Positions 1 to 8,646 of a stretch of DNA of 64,000 nucleotides are shown here, in pieces. Every line of letters starts with the position of its first letter. Position 1 is the stretch's first letter. The position numbers were made by a program, and so were the translations under genes. The stretch covers positions 434,001-498,000 of the forward strand of contig NZ_ATKM01000019.1 of the NCBI RefSeq assembly GCF_000418555.1, given 5' to 3'. The notes below the pieces were generated by a model, which was not told where the DNA came from, did not search any database, and saw only the letters and a list, made by a program, of their open reading frames with translations. Origin of the DNA: Pseudomonas sp. P818 (GTDB lineage Bacteria; Pseudomonadota; Gammaproteobacteria; Pseudomonadales; Pseudomonadaceae).

Positions 1-272
1 CCGGCTGGAACAAGGACGAGGTCGACCTGTTCGAGATCAACGAAGCCTTCGCCATGGTGACGATGCTAGCCATGCGCGAGCACGGTCTGGATCACGCCAA
101 GGTCAACGTCTTCGGTGGCGCCTGCGCCCAGGGCCACCCGGTGGGTTCCACCGGCTCGCGGATCATCCTCACCCTGATCAACGCCCTGCAGAAGAAAGGT
201 GGCAAGCGCGGTATCGCCTCGCTATGCATCGGCGGCGGCGAAGCCACTGCAGTCGCCATCGAACTGCTGTAA
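1..272 (+). CDS. Thiolase (acetyl-CoA C-acetyltransferase), C-terminal part
   Basis: The gene enters from the left edge, so its N-terminus and first catalytic cysteine are not visible. The open frame begins at base 3 without an internal start being needed. Visible are FEINEAFA, the active-site histidine segment GGACAQGHPVGSTGSR and the second catalytic cysteine in CIGGGEATA near the end, the usual C-terminal hallmarks of thiolase II. The family condenses or cleaves acetoacetyl-CoA or longer 3-ketoacyl-CoA in the cytoplasm. Biosynthetic and degradative forms cannot be separated from this fragment. A strong hairpin terminator follows. Confidence 0.93.
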   Translation, partial: GWNKDEVDLFEINEAFAMVTMLAMREHGLDHAKVNVFGGACAQGHPVGSTGSRIILTLINALQKKGGKRGIASLCIGGGEATAVAIELL

Positions 273-283
273 GCCTGCTCATT

Positions 284-320
284 AACGAAAGAGCCCCGCA
301 CCTGCGGGGCTCTTTCGTTT
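284..320. terminator. Bidirectional Rho-independent terminator
   Basis: A long perfect stem (AACGAAAGAGCCCCGC paired with its complement around a short loop) has A and T runs on either side. It lies between the converging thiolase and LysE-type genes and overlaps the last bases of the latter, so it can serve both. Confidence 0.85.
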
Positions 321-948
321 AGCGCATCTCGGTCAACGCCAGTTTCACACCGATCCCCACCAGCACTGCCCCCATCAGCCGGTCGAACCAGTGCCCCATG
401 CGGGCGAAGCCGGCGCGCACACGTTGCTGGCTGAACAGCCAGGCCACCAGGCAGAACCAGAACGCGGTGGCCAGCGCCAGATACAGGCCATAACCGGCCT
501 GCACCTCCACCGGCGTGTGCGGGTTGATCACCACGGTGAACAGCGACAGGAAGAACAGCGTCGCCTTGGGGTTCAGGCCATTGGTGATGAACCCCGTGAC
601 GAAGGCACCACGGCCGCTGCGCTCGCCTGCTGCCAGGTTCAGCTCGGCGCTGGCCGGGTCGGCCGGGCGGGCGCGCAGCGCCTTGATGCCGATGTACAGC
701 AGATAAGCTGCCGCCAGCCATTTAAGCGCATTGAACAGCACGATGGACTGCGACACGATCAGGCCGATGCCGAGCAGTGAATAGGTCACGTGGACCAGAA
801 TCCCGCTGCCCACACCGAAGGCGGTGAACAAGCCGGCGCGGCGACCATAGCCGACGCTTTCGCGCACGACGATGGCGAAATCCGGCCCGGGGCTAGCCAC
901 TGCCAGCAGGTGAATAAGGGCAACGGTGAGAAATTCGGTCCAGTACAT
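319..948 (-). CDS. LysE/RhtB family amino-acid exporter
   Basis: A 209-residue inner-membrane protein with about six hydrophobic segments. The family signature lies near the N-terminus (ASPGPDFAIVVRESVGYGRR, about residues 16-35), followed by a central GFITNGLNPKATLFF segment typical of LysE/RhtB exporters, which pump out amino acids or homoserine lactone-like compounds by proton exchange. The ATG at 948 is chosen because GGAG lies just upstream; the frame stays open to 1092, but that extension is charged and unlike the family. Substrate unknown. It is divergent from the dehydrogenase at 1028, so the 79-base gap should hold both promoters. Confidence 0.9.
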   Translation of the reverse strand: MYWTEFLTVALIHLLAVASPGPDFAIVVRESVGYGRRAGLFTAFGVGSGILVHVTYSLLGIGLIVSQSIVLFNALKWLAAAYLLYIGIKALRARPADPASAELNLAAGERSGRGAFVTGFITNGLNPKATLFFLSLFTVVINPHTPVEVQAGYGLYLALATAFWFCLVAWLFSQQRVRAGFARMGHWFDRLMGAVLVGIGVKLALTEMR

Positions 949-1027
949 GGTGGCTCCGCAGCGACGCTGAAGGTCTGGTAGGCTCGCCAATCTACTCTTG
1001 CGACCCTCCTGCGAAAAGGTACAGCTG

Positions 1028-1993
1028 ATGAGCAACAGCCCACGCGCCGTCTTCCTCGACCATGCCTCCCTCGACCTTGGCGACCTGGACATGCAGCCGC
1101 TGCATCAGGCGTTCGCCGAGCTGACCCTGCACGCACACACGCGTCCGGATCAGGTCGCCGAACGCCTGCAAGGCGCGCAGGTCGCCATCAGCAACAAGGT
1201 GCCGCTGGACGCTGCCACCTTTGCCGCGTGCCCCGAACTGAAGCTGGTGCTGGTGGCTGCCACCGGCACCAACAATATCGACCTAAAGGCCGCCAGTGCT
1301 CATGGCGTAACCGTCTGCAACTGCCAGGGCTACGGCACACCATCGGTGGCGCAACACACGCTGATGCTGCTGTTGGCCCTGGCCACGCGCCTGCCCGATT
1401 ACCAGCGCGACATCGCTGCAGGTCGTTGGCAGCAGGCCAGCCAGTTCTGCCTGCTCGATCACCCCATCGTCGAACTCGAGGGCAAGACCCTGGGCATGCT
1501 TGGCCATGGCGAACTGGGCGGCGCCGTTGCGCGCCTGGCCGAAGCCTTCGGCATGCGCATACTGCTCGGCCAGTTGCCCGGCCGCCCGCCGCGCGCCGAT
1601 CGTCTGCCACTGCACGAGCTGCTACCACAGGTCGACGCTCTGACCCTGCACTGCCCGCTCAACGAACAGACGCGCAACCTGATCGGCGCGCAGGAACTGG
1701 CGCTGATGAAACCGCGAGCGTTCCTGATCAACACCGCGCGCGGCGGCCTGGTGAACGAACAGGCACTGGCCGAAGCCCTGCGCAGCGGTCATCTGGGCGG
1801 CGCTGCTACCGACGTGCTGACGCAGGAGCCGCCGAAAGACGGCAACCCGCTACTGGCCGCCGATATCCCGCGCCTGATCATCACTCCGCACAGCGCATGG
1901 GGCAGCCAGGAGGCGCGCCAGCGCATCGTCGGTCAGATGGCAGCGAACGCGGCCGGATTCTTCGCCGGTGCGCCGCTGCGAGTCGTCGGGTAA
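1028..1993 (+). CDS. D-isomer-specific 2-hydroxyacid dehydrogenase
   Basis: 321 residues. The NAD-binding fold shows MLGHGELGGAVA (GxGxxG type, about residue 148). The catalytic residues follow in family order: Arg in NTARGGLVN, Glu in TQEPP and His in TPHSAWGS. Enzymes of this group reduce hydroxypyruvate or glyoxylate, or other 2-keto acids, in the cytoplasm; PA-type homologues are often named glycerate dehydrogenase (hprA), but specificity cannot be read from sequence. Start at 1028 (AAAAGGT upstream) rather than the in-frame ATG at 998, which overlaps the region expected to hold the promoter. rsmC follows 113 bases later. Confidence 0.88.
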   Translation: MSNSPRAVFLDHASLDLGDLDMQPLHQAFAELTLHAHTRPDQVAERLQGAQVAISNKVPLDAATFAACPELKLVLVAATGTNNIDLKAASAHGVTVCNCQGYGTPSVAQHTLMLLLALATRLPDYQRDIAAGRWQQASQFCLLDHPIVELEGKTLGMLGHGELGGAVARLAEAFGMRILLGQLPGRPPRADRLPLHELLPQVDALTLHCPLNEQTRNLIGAQELALMKPRAFLINTARGGLVNEQALAEALRSGHLGGAATDVLTQEPPKDGNPLLAADIPRLIITPHSAWGSQEARQRIVGQMAANAAGFFAGAPLRVVG

Positions 1994-2106
1994 GCTGCGC
2001 AGCTTTTTAGGAAGCGACGGGCCGGCGCTGCGCTTTGGCAGCAATGCCTCGGTTTCATTATCCCGGCCCTCTTACCTTTCCGCATCACAGATTTGTAGGA
2101 AGCACC

Positions 2107-3102
2107 ATGGACCCGCGAAGCGAAGTTCTCCTGCGCCAGGCCCAGCTTTTCGAAGGCGAGCTGTTACTGGCAGGCCTGCCCGCCGACGACCTGCTTGGCG
2201 TCCTGCCGCAGGCACATGGCTGGAACTGGCACGCCGGCGACCAGGCACAACTCGCCTCACGCTTTTCCGGTCGCAGCCACTTCGGCACACGCCTGCCGGA
2301 AGGCCACTACCGCGCCGCCGTGCTGTTTCTGCCCAAGTCGCGCGAGCTGACCGACTACCTGCTGCAAGCGCTGGCCTCGCGCCTGGCAGGCAAAGCGCTG
2401 TATCTGGTCGGCGAAAAACGTGGCGGCATCGAGCGTGCGTCGAAGCAATTGGCTGCCTATGGCAAGCCGCGCAAGCTCGATAGCGCCAGGCACTGTCAGC
2501 TCTGGTGCGTGGAGGTGAATCAGGCGCCACCAGTGCCCGACCTGCACGCGCTGGCGCAGTGTTATCCGGTGCAACTGAGCGATGGCGTGCTGGAGATCGT
2601 TACCCTGCCCGGCGTGTTCGCTCACGGCCGGCTGGATCGCGGCAGCGCATTGCTGCTGGAGCATCTGCATGACCTGCCGAGCGGCCATCTGCTGGACTTC
2701 GGTTGCGGCGCCGGCGTGCTCGGCGCGGCGCTCAAAAGGCGTTACCCGGATAGCGAACTGAGCCTGCTGGATGTCGATGCCTTCGCCCTGGAAAGCAGCC
2801 GGCTGACCCTCGCACGCAATGGCCTGTCAGCCAACCTGATCGCCGGCACCGGTATCGAATCGGCGCCCGAGGGGCTGAACGCCATCGTCAGTAACCCGCC
2901 ATTCCACCAAGGTGTGCATACCGATTACCAGGCCAGCGAGAACCTGCTGAGCCAGGCTGCGCGCCACCTGGTCAAAGGTGGCGAACTGCGCCTGGTGGCC
3001 AACAGCTTCCTCAAATACCCGCCACTGATCGAGCGTCATCTCGGCCCCTGCCGCACCCTGGCCGAGGCAGAGGGTTTTCGCATCTACAGTGCACGCAGCT
3101 GA
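2107..3102 (+). CDS. rsmC: 16S rRNA (guanine1207-N2)-methyltransferase
   Basis: 331 residues. The C-terminal half is a class I SAM-dependent methyltransferase with the glycine-rich DFGCGAGVLGAAL (about residue 199) and the NPPFHQG motif (about residue 264) typical of N2-guanine methylation. The N-terminal half is the degenerate, duplicated MTase domain of the RsmC/RlmG type. The enzyme modifies G1207 of 16S rRNA in the 30S subunit. Start at 2107 preceded by AGGAAG; the frame is open to 2035 but without a ribosome site. Stops just ahead of the manganese riboswitch. Confidence 0.92.
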   Translation: MDPRSEVLLRQAQLFEGELLLAGLPADDLLGVLPQAHGWNWHAGDQAQLASRFSGRSHFGTRLPEGHYRAAVLFLPKSRELTDYLLQALASRLAGKALYLVGEKRGGIERASKQLAAYGKPRKLDSARHCQLWCVEVNQAPPVPDLHALAQCYPVQLSDGVLEIVTLPGVFAHGRLDRGSALLLEHLHDLPSGHLLDFGCGAGVLGAALKRRYPDSELSLLDVDAFALESSRLTLARNGLSANLIAGTGIESAPEGLNAIVSNPPFHQGVHTDYQASENLLSQAARHLVKGGELRLVANSFLKYPPLIERHLGPCRTLAEAEGFRIYSARS

Positions 3103-3141
3103 ATTGGGCTTGCTCCCGACGCAACGCTTGGGCACAATTGC

Positions 3142-3316
3142 GCCCGTCCTAGGGGAGTAGTCTCCCGCGAGCGCCCTGCTCGCCCGGCATGCGTCAACAC
3201 ACTTGCTCCGCAGAGCATGGCGCATGCGACCCAAGGCCTTCACAGAGAGGCCTGAGGTTTGACAAGACCTATGACACGCACAACCTCACCCGGGGCGGGA
3301 AGGTCGTTCGTGTCAT
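3142..3316 (+). promoter_or_regulatory. yybP-ykoY (Mn2+-sensing) riboswitch with expression platform
   Basis: The conserved GGGGAGTAG at 3152-3160 and GTCAACACAC at 3193-3202 are the two hallmarks of this aptamer class. GCATGCG (3187-3193) pairs with CGCATGC (3221-3227), and the AAGGCCT/AGGCCT arms lie around 3233-3252. Downstream, ATGACACG (3271-3278) pairs with CGTGTCAT (3309-3316), a hairpin close to the start codon that could act as the expression platform. The class binds Mn2+ and turns on Mn exporters, and the next gene is a GDT1-type exporter, which supports the call. Exact boundaries are estimated. Confidence 0.87.
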
Positions 3317-3350
3317 AAGCCGTGTCGACCCGCCCCCTGTAGGAAACCTG

Positions 3351-3935
3351 ATGCTGGAATCCCTGTTCGTCTCCACTCTGATCGTTGCTCTCGCCGAAAT
3401 TGGCGACAAGACCCAGTTGCTCGCCCTGCTGCTGGCCGCTCGCTTTCGCAAACCCTGGCCGATCATCTGGGGCATCGTCGTCGCCACGCTGGCTAACCAT
3501 TTCGCTGCCGGCGCCGTGGGGAACTGGGTCGCTGGTTTCTTCTCACCCGCCACCCTGAGCTGGATCCTTGCCGCCAGTTTCGTCGCCGTAGCGGCCTGGA
3601 CGCTGATTCCGGACAAGCTGGATGAAGACGAAGAGTCCGGCCTGAAGAAATACGGCCCCTTCCTCACCACGCTGATCGCTTTCTTCCTGGCCGAGATGGG
3701 CGACAAGACCCAGGTCGCCACCGTGATGCTGGCCGCGCAGTACCCGCATTTCATCCTGGTGGTGATCGGCACCACCCTGGGCATGCTGATTGCCAACGTG
3801 CCCGTGGTACTGGCGGGCAACTTCGCGGCCGAACGCCTACCGCTGACGCTGATCCGTCGCCTGGCAGCCTGCGCCTTCGCAGCACTTGCGGTCTATGCCG
3901 GCTACCAGGCGATGAAGCTGAGCGGCCTGCTCTGA
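3351..3935 (+). CDS. GDT1/UPF0016 (TMEM165-type) manganese exporter
   Basis: 194 residues, six predicted membrane segments in two repeats. Each repeat carries the family's ExGDKT motif: EIGDKTQL (about residue 14) and EMGDKTQV (about residue 112), the expected cation-binding acidic residues. UPF0016 proteins such as Vibrio MneA export Mn2+ from the cytoplasm. Placement directly behind a yybP-ykoY riboswitch fits Mn-induced expression. The ATG at 3351 follows TAGGAAACCTG; the frame runs upstream into the aptamer, which is not coding. Mn2+ rather than Ca2+ is inferred from the riboswitch. Confidence 0.92.
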   Translation: MLESLFVSTLIVALAEIGDKTQLLALLLAARFRKPWPIIWGIVVATLANHFAAGAVGNWVAGFFSPATLSWILAASFVAVAAWTLIPDKLDEDEESGLKKYGPFLTTLIAFFLAEMGDKTQVATVMLAAQYPHFILVVIGTTLGMLIANVPVVLAGNFAAERLPLTLIRRLAACAFAALAVYAGYQAMKLSGLL

Positions 3936-4045
3936 CACATCCCTGACGCCAGCCAACCGGCATTTCGGCCAATTCCAGCCCCCTCCTGACTACTGCTAAA
4001 GTTCGCGCCACGCCACGTGGTACTCAGCGTAGTCTGGAGGGTGAC

Positions 4046-4489
4046 ATGTCATTGGATGACCGCAAGAAGGTAGTGCACCAGCACATCGACCTTGCCTGGA
4101 ACAAGGGCCGCCTGGCCCTGGCCGAACAGCTGCATAGTCGCGACTTTCTCTACAAGAGCTCGTTCGTCGGTCGCCCCATGGACAGCAGCGGCTTCGTGCA
4201 GCTGGTGCAGCAAATTCGCTACGCCATGCCGGATTTACAGGTGGTAGTCGAGGAGTGCATTGCCGAAGGCTACAAGGTGTTTACCTGGAGCACCCTGATC
4301 GGCACCATCCAGAAGCCTGCCTTGGGCTACCCACCCAGTGACAAGGTGCTGAGCCTCTCGGCCATGGCATTCTGGACCTTGACGCCCGGCAACGAAATCC
4401 AGGAAATCTGCACCATGTTCGACATGGAAAGCTTCCGCGCCCAACTGGGCCTGCAAACCCGCCCGCTTGCCGAAACCGCCCTACCCTGA
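4046..4489 (+). CDS. SnoaL-like / ester-cyclase family protein
   Basis: 147 residues with the layout of the SnoaL-like polyketide cyclase (NTF2-like) fold: an N-terminal helix region with DLAWNKGRLALAEQL, then a YAMPDLQVVVEE strand and an FWTLTPGNEIQEI strand near the C-terminus. Members form a small alpha+beta barrel and bind small hydrophobic ligands; few have known roles in Pseudomonas. GGAGG lies seven bases before the ATG. It stands alone, followed by a strong terminator. No function is claimed. Confidence 0.75.
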   Translation: MSLDDRKKVVHQHIDLAWNKGRLALAEQLHSRDFLYKSSFVGRPMDSSGFVQLVQQIRYAMPDLQVVVEECIAEGYKVFTWSTLIGTIQKPALGYPPSDKVLSLSAMAFWTLTPGNEIQEICTMFDMESFRAQLGLQTRPLAETALP

Positions 4490-4495
4490 AGCGAA

Positions 4496-4535
4496 AACGG
4501 CGCGCCGTGTTGCTCACGACGCGCCGTTTTTCTCG
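4496..4535. terminator. Bidirectional terminator
   Basis: AACGGCGCG and CGCGCCGTT form the stem, with A-rich sequence before and TTTTTCTCG after. It separates the SnoaL-like gene from the converging M48 protease gene. Confidence 0.8.
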
Positions 4536-4545
4536 TTCTTACGGC

Positions 4546-5367
4546 TCAACGCCCGGCCTTGGCTTGCTCGTAGAGTGGCATCACCTTGGGAATCGCCGCC
4601 TGCAGGGAGGCGATTCGGCTACTGGATGAAGGGTGAGTGCTCATGAACTCGGGGGGGGCCCCACCACCGGCGGCCTCCATCTTCTGCCACAGACTGATGG
4701 CCGCGTTCGGGTCGTAGCCGGCGCGAGCGGCCAATTCCAGACCGATCAGATCGGCTTCGTTCTCGTTGCTGCGACTGTTGGGCAACGTCAGGCTGTACTG
4801 CACCACGGTATCGGCCAGAGCCATGCTGCTTTCGCCAAGACCGAGCAAGGCACTGGCCCCTTGCCTGGCCACCTGGATACCATAGGCCTTGGACATCGCC
4901 TCACGGCTGTGCTCACGCAGGGCATGGGCCATTTCATGACCCATGATCGCCGCGATCTCGTCATCGGTCAGCTTCAGTTTCTCGATGATCCCGCTGTAGA
5001 AAATGATCTTGCCGCCCGGGCCACAGTTGGCATTGAGCTCCGGACTCTTGATCAGGTTGACCTCCCACTGCCAGTTGGCGGCATCCGGGCGGAAACGCGG
5101 CGCCTGGGGAATCAGACGGCCAGCAATGGTCTGAAGACGTTTGGCATTGGCGCTGGTCTTGTCCAGCACACCTTTGCTCGCAGCCTCGCTCAACGTCTGC
5201 TGATACGACTGCGCGTACATCTGATTGACTTCTTCGGCTGACAGCATGCTGAACATGTACTGCTTGCGCTCAACGCCAACCGCACCACCACTGGTGGTAT
5301 TCACGGCCTGGCATCCCGCCAGCAGCAGGGCAGCCGCCAGGCCACTCAAATAATGAACCTTGCTCAT
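4546..5367 (-). CDS. M48 family metalloprotease lipoprotein (LoiP/BepA-like)
   Basis: 273 residues. A lipoprotein signal peptide ends in LLLAGC (Cys19), so the mature protein should be lipid-anchored in the envelope. The zinc site is the HEMAH motif (about residue 144) in GHEMAHALREHS; a downstream NENEADLIGLELA supplies the third ligand Glu of M48 peptidases. The family degrades misfolded envelope proteins. AGGAG lies nine bases upstream of the start. A single-gene unit. The overall length matches the short LoiP type and not BepA, which has TPR repeats. Confidence 0.9.
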   Translation of the reverse strand: MSKVHYLSGLAAALLLAGCQAVNTTSGGAVGVERKQYMFSMLSAEEVNQMYAQSYQQTLSEAASKGVLDKTSANAKRLQTIAGRLIPQAPRFRPDAANWQWEVNLIKSPELNANCGPGGKIIFYSGIIEKLKLTDDEIAAIMGHEMAHALREHSREAMSKAYGIQVARQGASALLGLGESSMALADTVVQYSLTLPNSRSNENEADLIGLELAARAGYDPNAAISLWQKMEAAGGGAPPEFMSTHPSSSSRIASLQAAIPKVMPLYEQAKAGR

Positions 5368-5559
5368 CGAGCCATCTCCTTGAATCGGACGCCTATGCTA
5401 GGCCGCTGCCTTGATACGGGCAACCGCAGCACTTGCGCAATGGTCATGCGCCATCTTTGCTAAATGCAACAGCAGCCAGATGCATCGCATCAGCCCATTA
5501 AGGTTTCGCCATGTCACGGTCGATAACCAGTGACAGGCACTCTGCATCCGGGAGCTCCC

Positions 5560-7710
5560 ATGAAGTTCAAGTCGATCCAGTTCTCCGTCGCCTTCCTCGC
5601 CGGTGCCAGTGTGCTTGCGGTGGTGGTGGCCCTGGTGTTCTACGCGCTGTTCGCCAGCGGCCGAACCCAGGCTCTGGTACAGCAACGTACCCAGGCGCTA
5701 CTCGAACAGATCATCGAGCAGCGTCTTTCCTCGCTGGCTCAGGCTCAGGTCAGCGAAATCCAGCGGGAGCTGGATCCTCCCTTGCAGATCACCGCCGACC
5801 TGGCACGCGTCAATGCCATGCTCGGCATGACCGACGATAACGGCAGCTCCTTGCTCAGCATAAGCCGCGAAGAGCTGGCCAACCTGGTGCATGAAACCAC
5901 GGCGCAAAACCCCAAACTGCTGGGCACCTACATCGGTTGGGAAGCAAATGCTTTCGACGCCAGCGACGATATGTATGCCGACAAGAAAGACGACGGTTAC
6001 GACGGTACCGGACGCTTTCTGCCCTATTGGTACCGCAATGCCGACGGCAGCCTGGGCATCGATCCCCTTGTCGGGATGGAAAGCGAAGAGCTGCTGCATA
6101 CCGGCGTACGTACAGGCGAGTACTACCTGTGCCCCAAGGAGCGCAAACGCCCCTGCGTGATCGACCCAGCCCCCTATGATGTGGGCGGCAAGTCGGTCAT
6201 GCTCGCCTCGTTCACCTCGCCAATTTTGGTCAACGGTGAGTTTCGCGGCATTGCCGGCGTCGACCTGGCGCTCGACTTCATTCAGGAACTGCTGAAGAAG
6301 GCCGATGCCGCACTCTATGACGGCGCGGGCGAAATAGCCCTGATCGCCGGCAATGGCCGTATCGTCGCTTCGACCCAAGCGCCGGAAAAACTCGGCGAAC
6401 CCGCCACCGCGCTGCTCGACGCCAACGAACTGGCCAACCTGAGTAGCCTGCAGCCAGGCATACCGAAGTACGACGTGCATATCGAGGACGATCCCGCTGA
6501 CAGCCACATCGAGCTATTCCTCAGTTTCGCCATCGGCCAAAGCGACACTCGCTGGGTGCTGATGCTGCTACTGCCCCTGAACACCGTGATGGCAGAGCTG
6601 CACCAACTGCAGGCAGATCTCGCCACCCAGCGCGACGGCGATACCCTGGGCATGACACTGGTGGGCCTGCTGATCGCCGGCCTTGGGCTGCTGGTGATCT
6701 GGTTCGTCGGCTACGGCATTGCCCGCCCACTGAGGCAAATGGTCGGCATGCTCGACGATATCGCCAAGGGCGACGGCGACCTGACGGTACGCCTGCAGGT
6801 CGACCGCAAGGACGAACTGGGGCAGATCGCAGCGGGCTTCAATGCCTTCCTGGCCAAGCTGCAAACCATGATCGCGTCTGTGGTGACCTCGGTGCAGCAG
6901 GTCAGTGATTCTTCCGAACACACCGCTGACATTGCCATCCGCACCAATCAGGGCGTGCAGAAACAAATGTCGGAGATCGAACTGGTCGCCACCGCAGTGC
7001 ATGAAATGACCGCCACCGCGCAGGACGTCGCACGCAACGCCACGCATGCCGCAGAGGCGGCCGCACATGCCGACCGCGCCGCCAATCAGGGCAAGCAGGT
7101 AGTGCAGGAGACCTCGGCAGCGATCTCCGCCCTGGCCAGCGAGATCGGTCGCGCCGTGAGCGTAGTGCAGAACCTGGCCAAGGACAGCGAGAACATCAAC
7201 GCCATCCTCATCGCCATACGTGGCATCGCCGAGCAGACCAATCTGCTGGCGCTCAACGCCGCCATCGAGGCCGCCCGCGCCGGTGAGCAGGGTCGCGGCT
7301 TCGCCGTGGTCGCCGATGAGGTACGCAATCTGGCGCAGAAGACCCAGCAGGCCACCGAAGAAATCCAGAACATGATCCAGCAGCTGCAGCAGGGCACCCG
7401 CGAAGTGGTCAAGGTGATGGAGCAAAGCCAGAGCAAGACCGACGACAGCGTGGAGCACGCCAACCAGGCCGCGCAATCGCTGGAGTCCATCACTCAGGCG
7501 GTGTCGGTGATCAACGACATGAACACCCAGATCGCCAGCGCAGCCGAGCAGCAGAGCGCCGTGGCCGAGGATATCAACCGCAACGTCACCAACATCGGCC
7601 AGGTGGCCAACGAAGTGGCTGGCGGCGCCGACGAAGCCAGCCAGGCCAGCGCCCAGCTGACCAAGCTGGCTGAACAGCAGCGGCGCCTGATCAATCAGTT
7701 CAAGGTATAA
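5560..7710 (+). CDS. Methyl-accepting chemotaxis protein, dCache sensor
   Basis: 716 residues. Order: TM1 (about 8-30), a large periplasmic dCache-type sensor (about 35-355, with LGTYIGWEANAFDASDDMYA and a YYLCPKERKRPC stretch), TM2 (about 375-398), HAMP (about 400-450) and a cytoplasmic signalling domain with the hairpin tip EQTNLLALNAAIEAARAGEQ. The tip contacts CheA/CheW. The sensor resembles the polyamine/histamine-type receptors of pseudomonads in general layout, but ligand is not determined. Start at 5560 follows GGGAG; an ATG ten codons earlier lacks a ribosome site. Orphan receptor with no che genes nearby. Confidence 0.93.
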   Translation: MKFKSIQFSVAFLAGASVLAVVVALVFYALFASGRTQALVQQRTQALLEQIIEQRLSSLAQAQVSEIQRELDPPLQITADLARVNAMLGMTDDNGSSLLSISREELANLVHETTAQNPKLLGTYIGWEANAFDASDDMYADKKDDGYDGTGRFLPYWYRNADGSLGIDPLVGMESEELLHTGVRTGEYYLCPKERKRPCVIDPAPYDVGGKSVMLASFTSPILVNGEFRGIAGVDLALDFIQELLKKADAALYDGAGEIALIAGNGRIVASTQAPEKLGEPATALLDANELANLSSLQPGIPKYDVHIEDDPADSHIELFLSFAIGQSDTRWVLMLLLPLNTVMAELHQLQADLATQRDGDTLGMTLVGLLIAGLGLLVIWFVGYGIARPLRQMVGMLDDIAKGDGDLTVRLQVDRKDELGQIAAGFNAFLAKLQTMIASVVTSVQQVSDSSEHTADIAIRTNQGVQKQMSEIELVATAVHEMTATAQDVARNATHAAEAAAHADRAANQGKQVVQETSAAISALASEIGRAVSVVQNLAKDSENINAILIAIRGIAEQTNLLALNAAIEAARAGEQGRGFAVVADEVRNLAQKTQQATEEIQNMIQQLQQGTREVVKVMEQSQSKTDDSVEHANQAAQSLESITQAVSVINDMNTQIASAAEQQSAVAEDINRNVTNIGQVANEVAGGADEASQASAQLTKLAEQQRRLINQFKV

Positions 7711-7740
7711 GGGGCAACACAACGCCGTCGCAGGTGAGCC

Positions 7741-8358
7741 TCAAGCCGGAGTCAGGCACTCCGGCGCGTCCAGCTTCGGGTCGTTGACCAACGTTGCCAG
7801 GGCACGCTCGCGTAACGCAGTCTGCGGCTTGGCCAGCAACGCCAGCAGTTGCTCGGTGGGTGTGTCATCGCTCAGCCATATTGCCTGCTCATGCTCAGCA
7901 AGAATCAGCGGCCGGCGCAGTGTCGCCGCTGCCTGCGTGATCAGCGCCACACTCAGATACTCGTGCCCGCCGACTGGATAGACCTCCCACAAGGCCGCGA
8001 AATGCATCAGCGAATCGCCACTGGTCATCCAGTAGGGTCGCTTGCGCGCGCCCCCACGCCACTCATAGAAACCATTGGCCGGCAGCAGGCAGCGGCGCTG
8101 GCGAAAGGGCTCACGAAACATCGGCTGCTCGGCCAGGGTTTCAGCACGGGCATGCGCCGGCGTCTTGGACAGATCCTTGAGCCAGGCCGGCGTCAGCCCC
8201 CAACGCGCAGTGGCGGCTTGCGGCCCACTTTCACCAGCCCGCAGCAGCAGCACCTGACCATTGGGCGCCAGGTTCCAGTGCGGCTTCTGGTCAACGGGAA
8301 AGCCGGGCAACGCAGCAAAAGCGGGCGACCAGCGAAACAGGGCATAACGTCCACACAT
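7741..8358 (-). CDS. SRAP-domain protein (YedK/HMCES family)
   Basis: 205 residues starting MCGRY. After removal of Met, Cys2 is the catalytic residue that forms a thiazolidine crosslink to abasic sites in single-stranded DNA. Other family landmarks are NLAPNGQ, PAHARAET with LPANGFYEW (about residues 86-125) and a late EHEQAIWL segment (the active His lies in this part). It shields abasic sites at replication forks. It converges with the chemoreceptor gene across a 30-base gap. The ribosome site is weak, but the start is fixed by the need for Cys2. Confidence 0.93.
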   Translation of the reverse strand: MCGRYALFRWSPAFAALPGFPVDQKPHWNLAPNGQVLLLRAGESGPQAATARWGLTPAWLKDLSKTPAHARAETLAEQPMFREPFRQRRCLLPANGFYEWRGGARKRPYWMTSGDSLMHFAALWEVYPVGGHEYLSVALITQAAATLRRPLILAEHEQAIWLSDDTPTEQLLALLAKPQTALRERALATLVNDPKLDAPECLTPA

Positions 8359-8385
8359 GAAACGACTCGACAGGCAGGGGGCACG

Positions 8386-8646
8386 TCAACAGAGCAACAC
8401 GCCCTGGAAAGACTCTGGCTCGTCGCCAGGCACAGGCTGGGCGGCATTGTACTCGGCGATCAGCATCCGCGCCCGCTCCGCCTCGGAGTCGGCGACCACC
8501 ACACCGAGCAGACCGCAGGCCGGCAACTCTCCAACCGCCCCCACCAGATGCTGACCGAGCAGGTGCGCCTCGATACCTTCACTGGCCAGCATGTCCACCA
8601 GCATCTGCCCTTCCAGCAGGTTTTCCGGCTCGTAGATTCGCTGCAT
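8386..8646 (-). CDS. DUF2007 putative signal-transducing protein
   Basis: 86 residues of the DUF2007 type: MQRIYEPENLLEGQMLVDML, then EGIEAHLLGQHL and a C-terminal GVVVADSEAERARMLI, a ferredoxin-like fold related to PII-type domains. No biochemical role is established. Its ATG overlaps the stop of the upstream CPXCG gene by one base (TGATG), so the two are translationally coupled. The track-length form beginning at 8679 is rejected because it overlaps the upstream gene without a ribosome site. Confidence 0.82.
   Translation of the reverse strand: MQRIYEPENLLEGQMLVDMLASEGIEAHLLGQHLVGAVGELPACGLLGVVVADSEAERARMLIAEYNAAQPVPGDEPESFQGVLLC

Noticed and set aside
3189..3350. N-terminal extension of the GDT1-type exporter
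   Set aside because: This stretch is the riboswitch aptamer and expression platform, and a good ribosome site precedes the ATG at 3351.
5398..5685. 95-codon minus-strand frame between the M48 protease and the chemoreceptor
   Set aside because: It overlaps the chemoreceptor start and promoter region; no domain or ribosome site.
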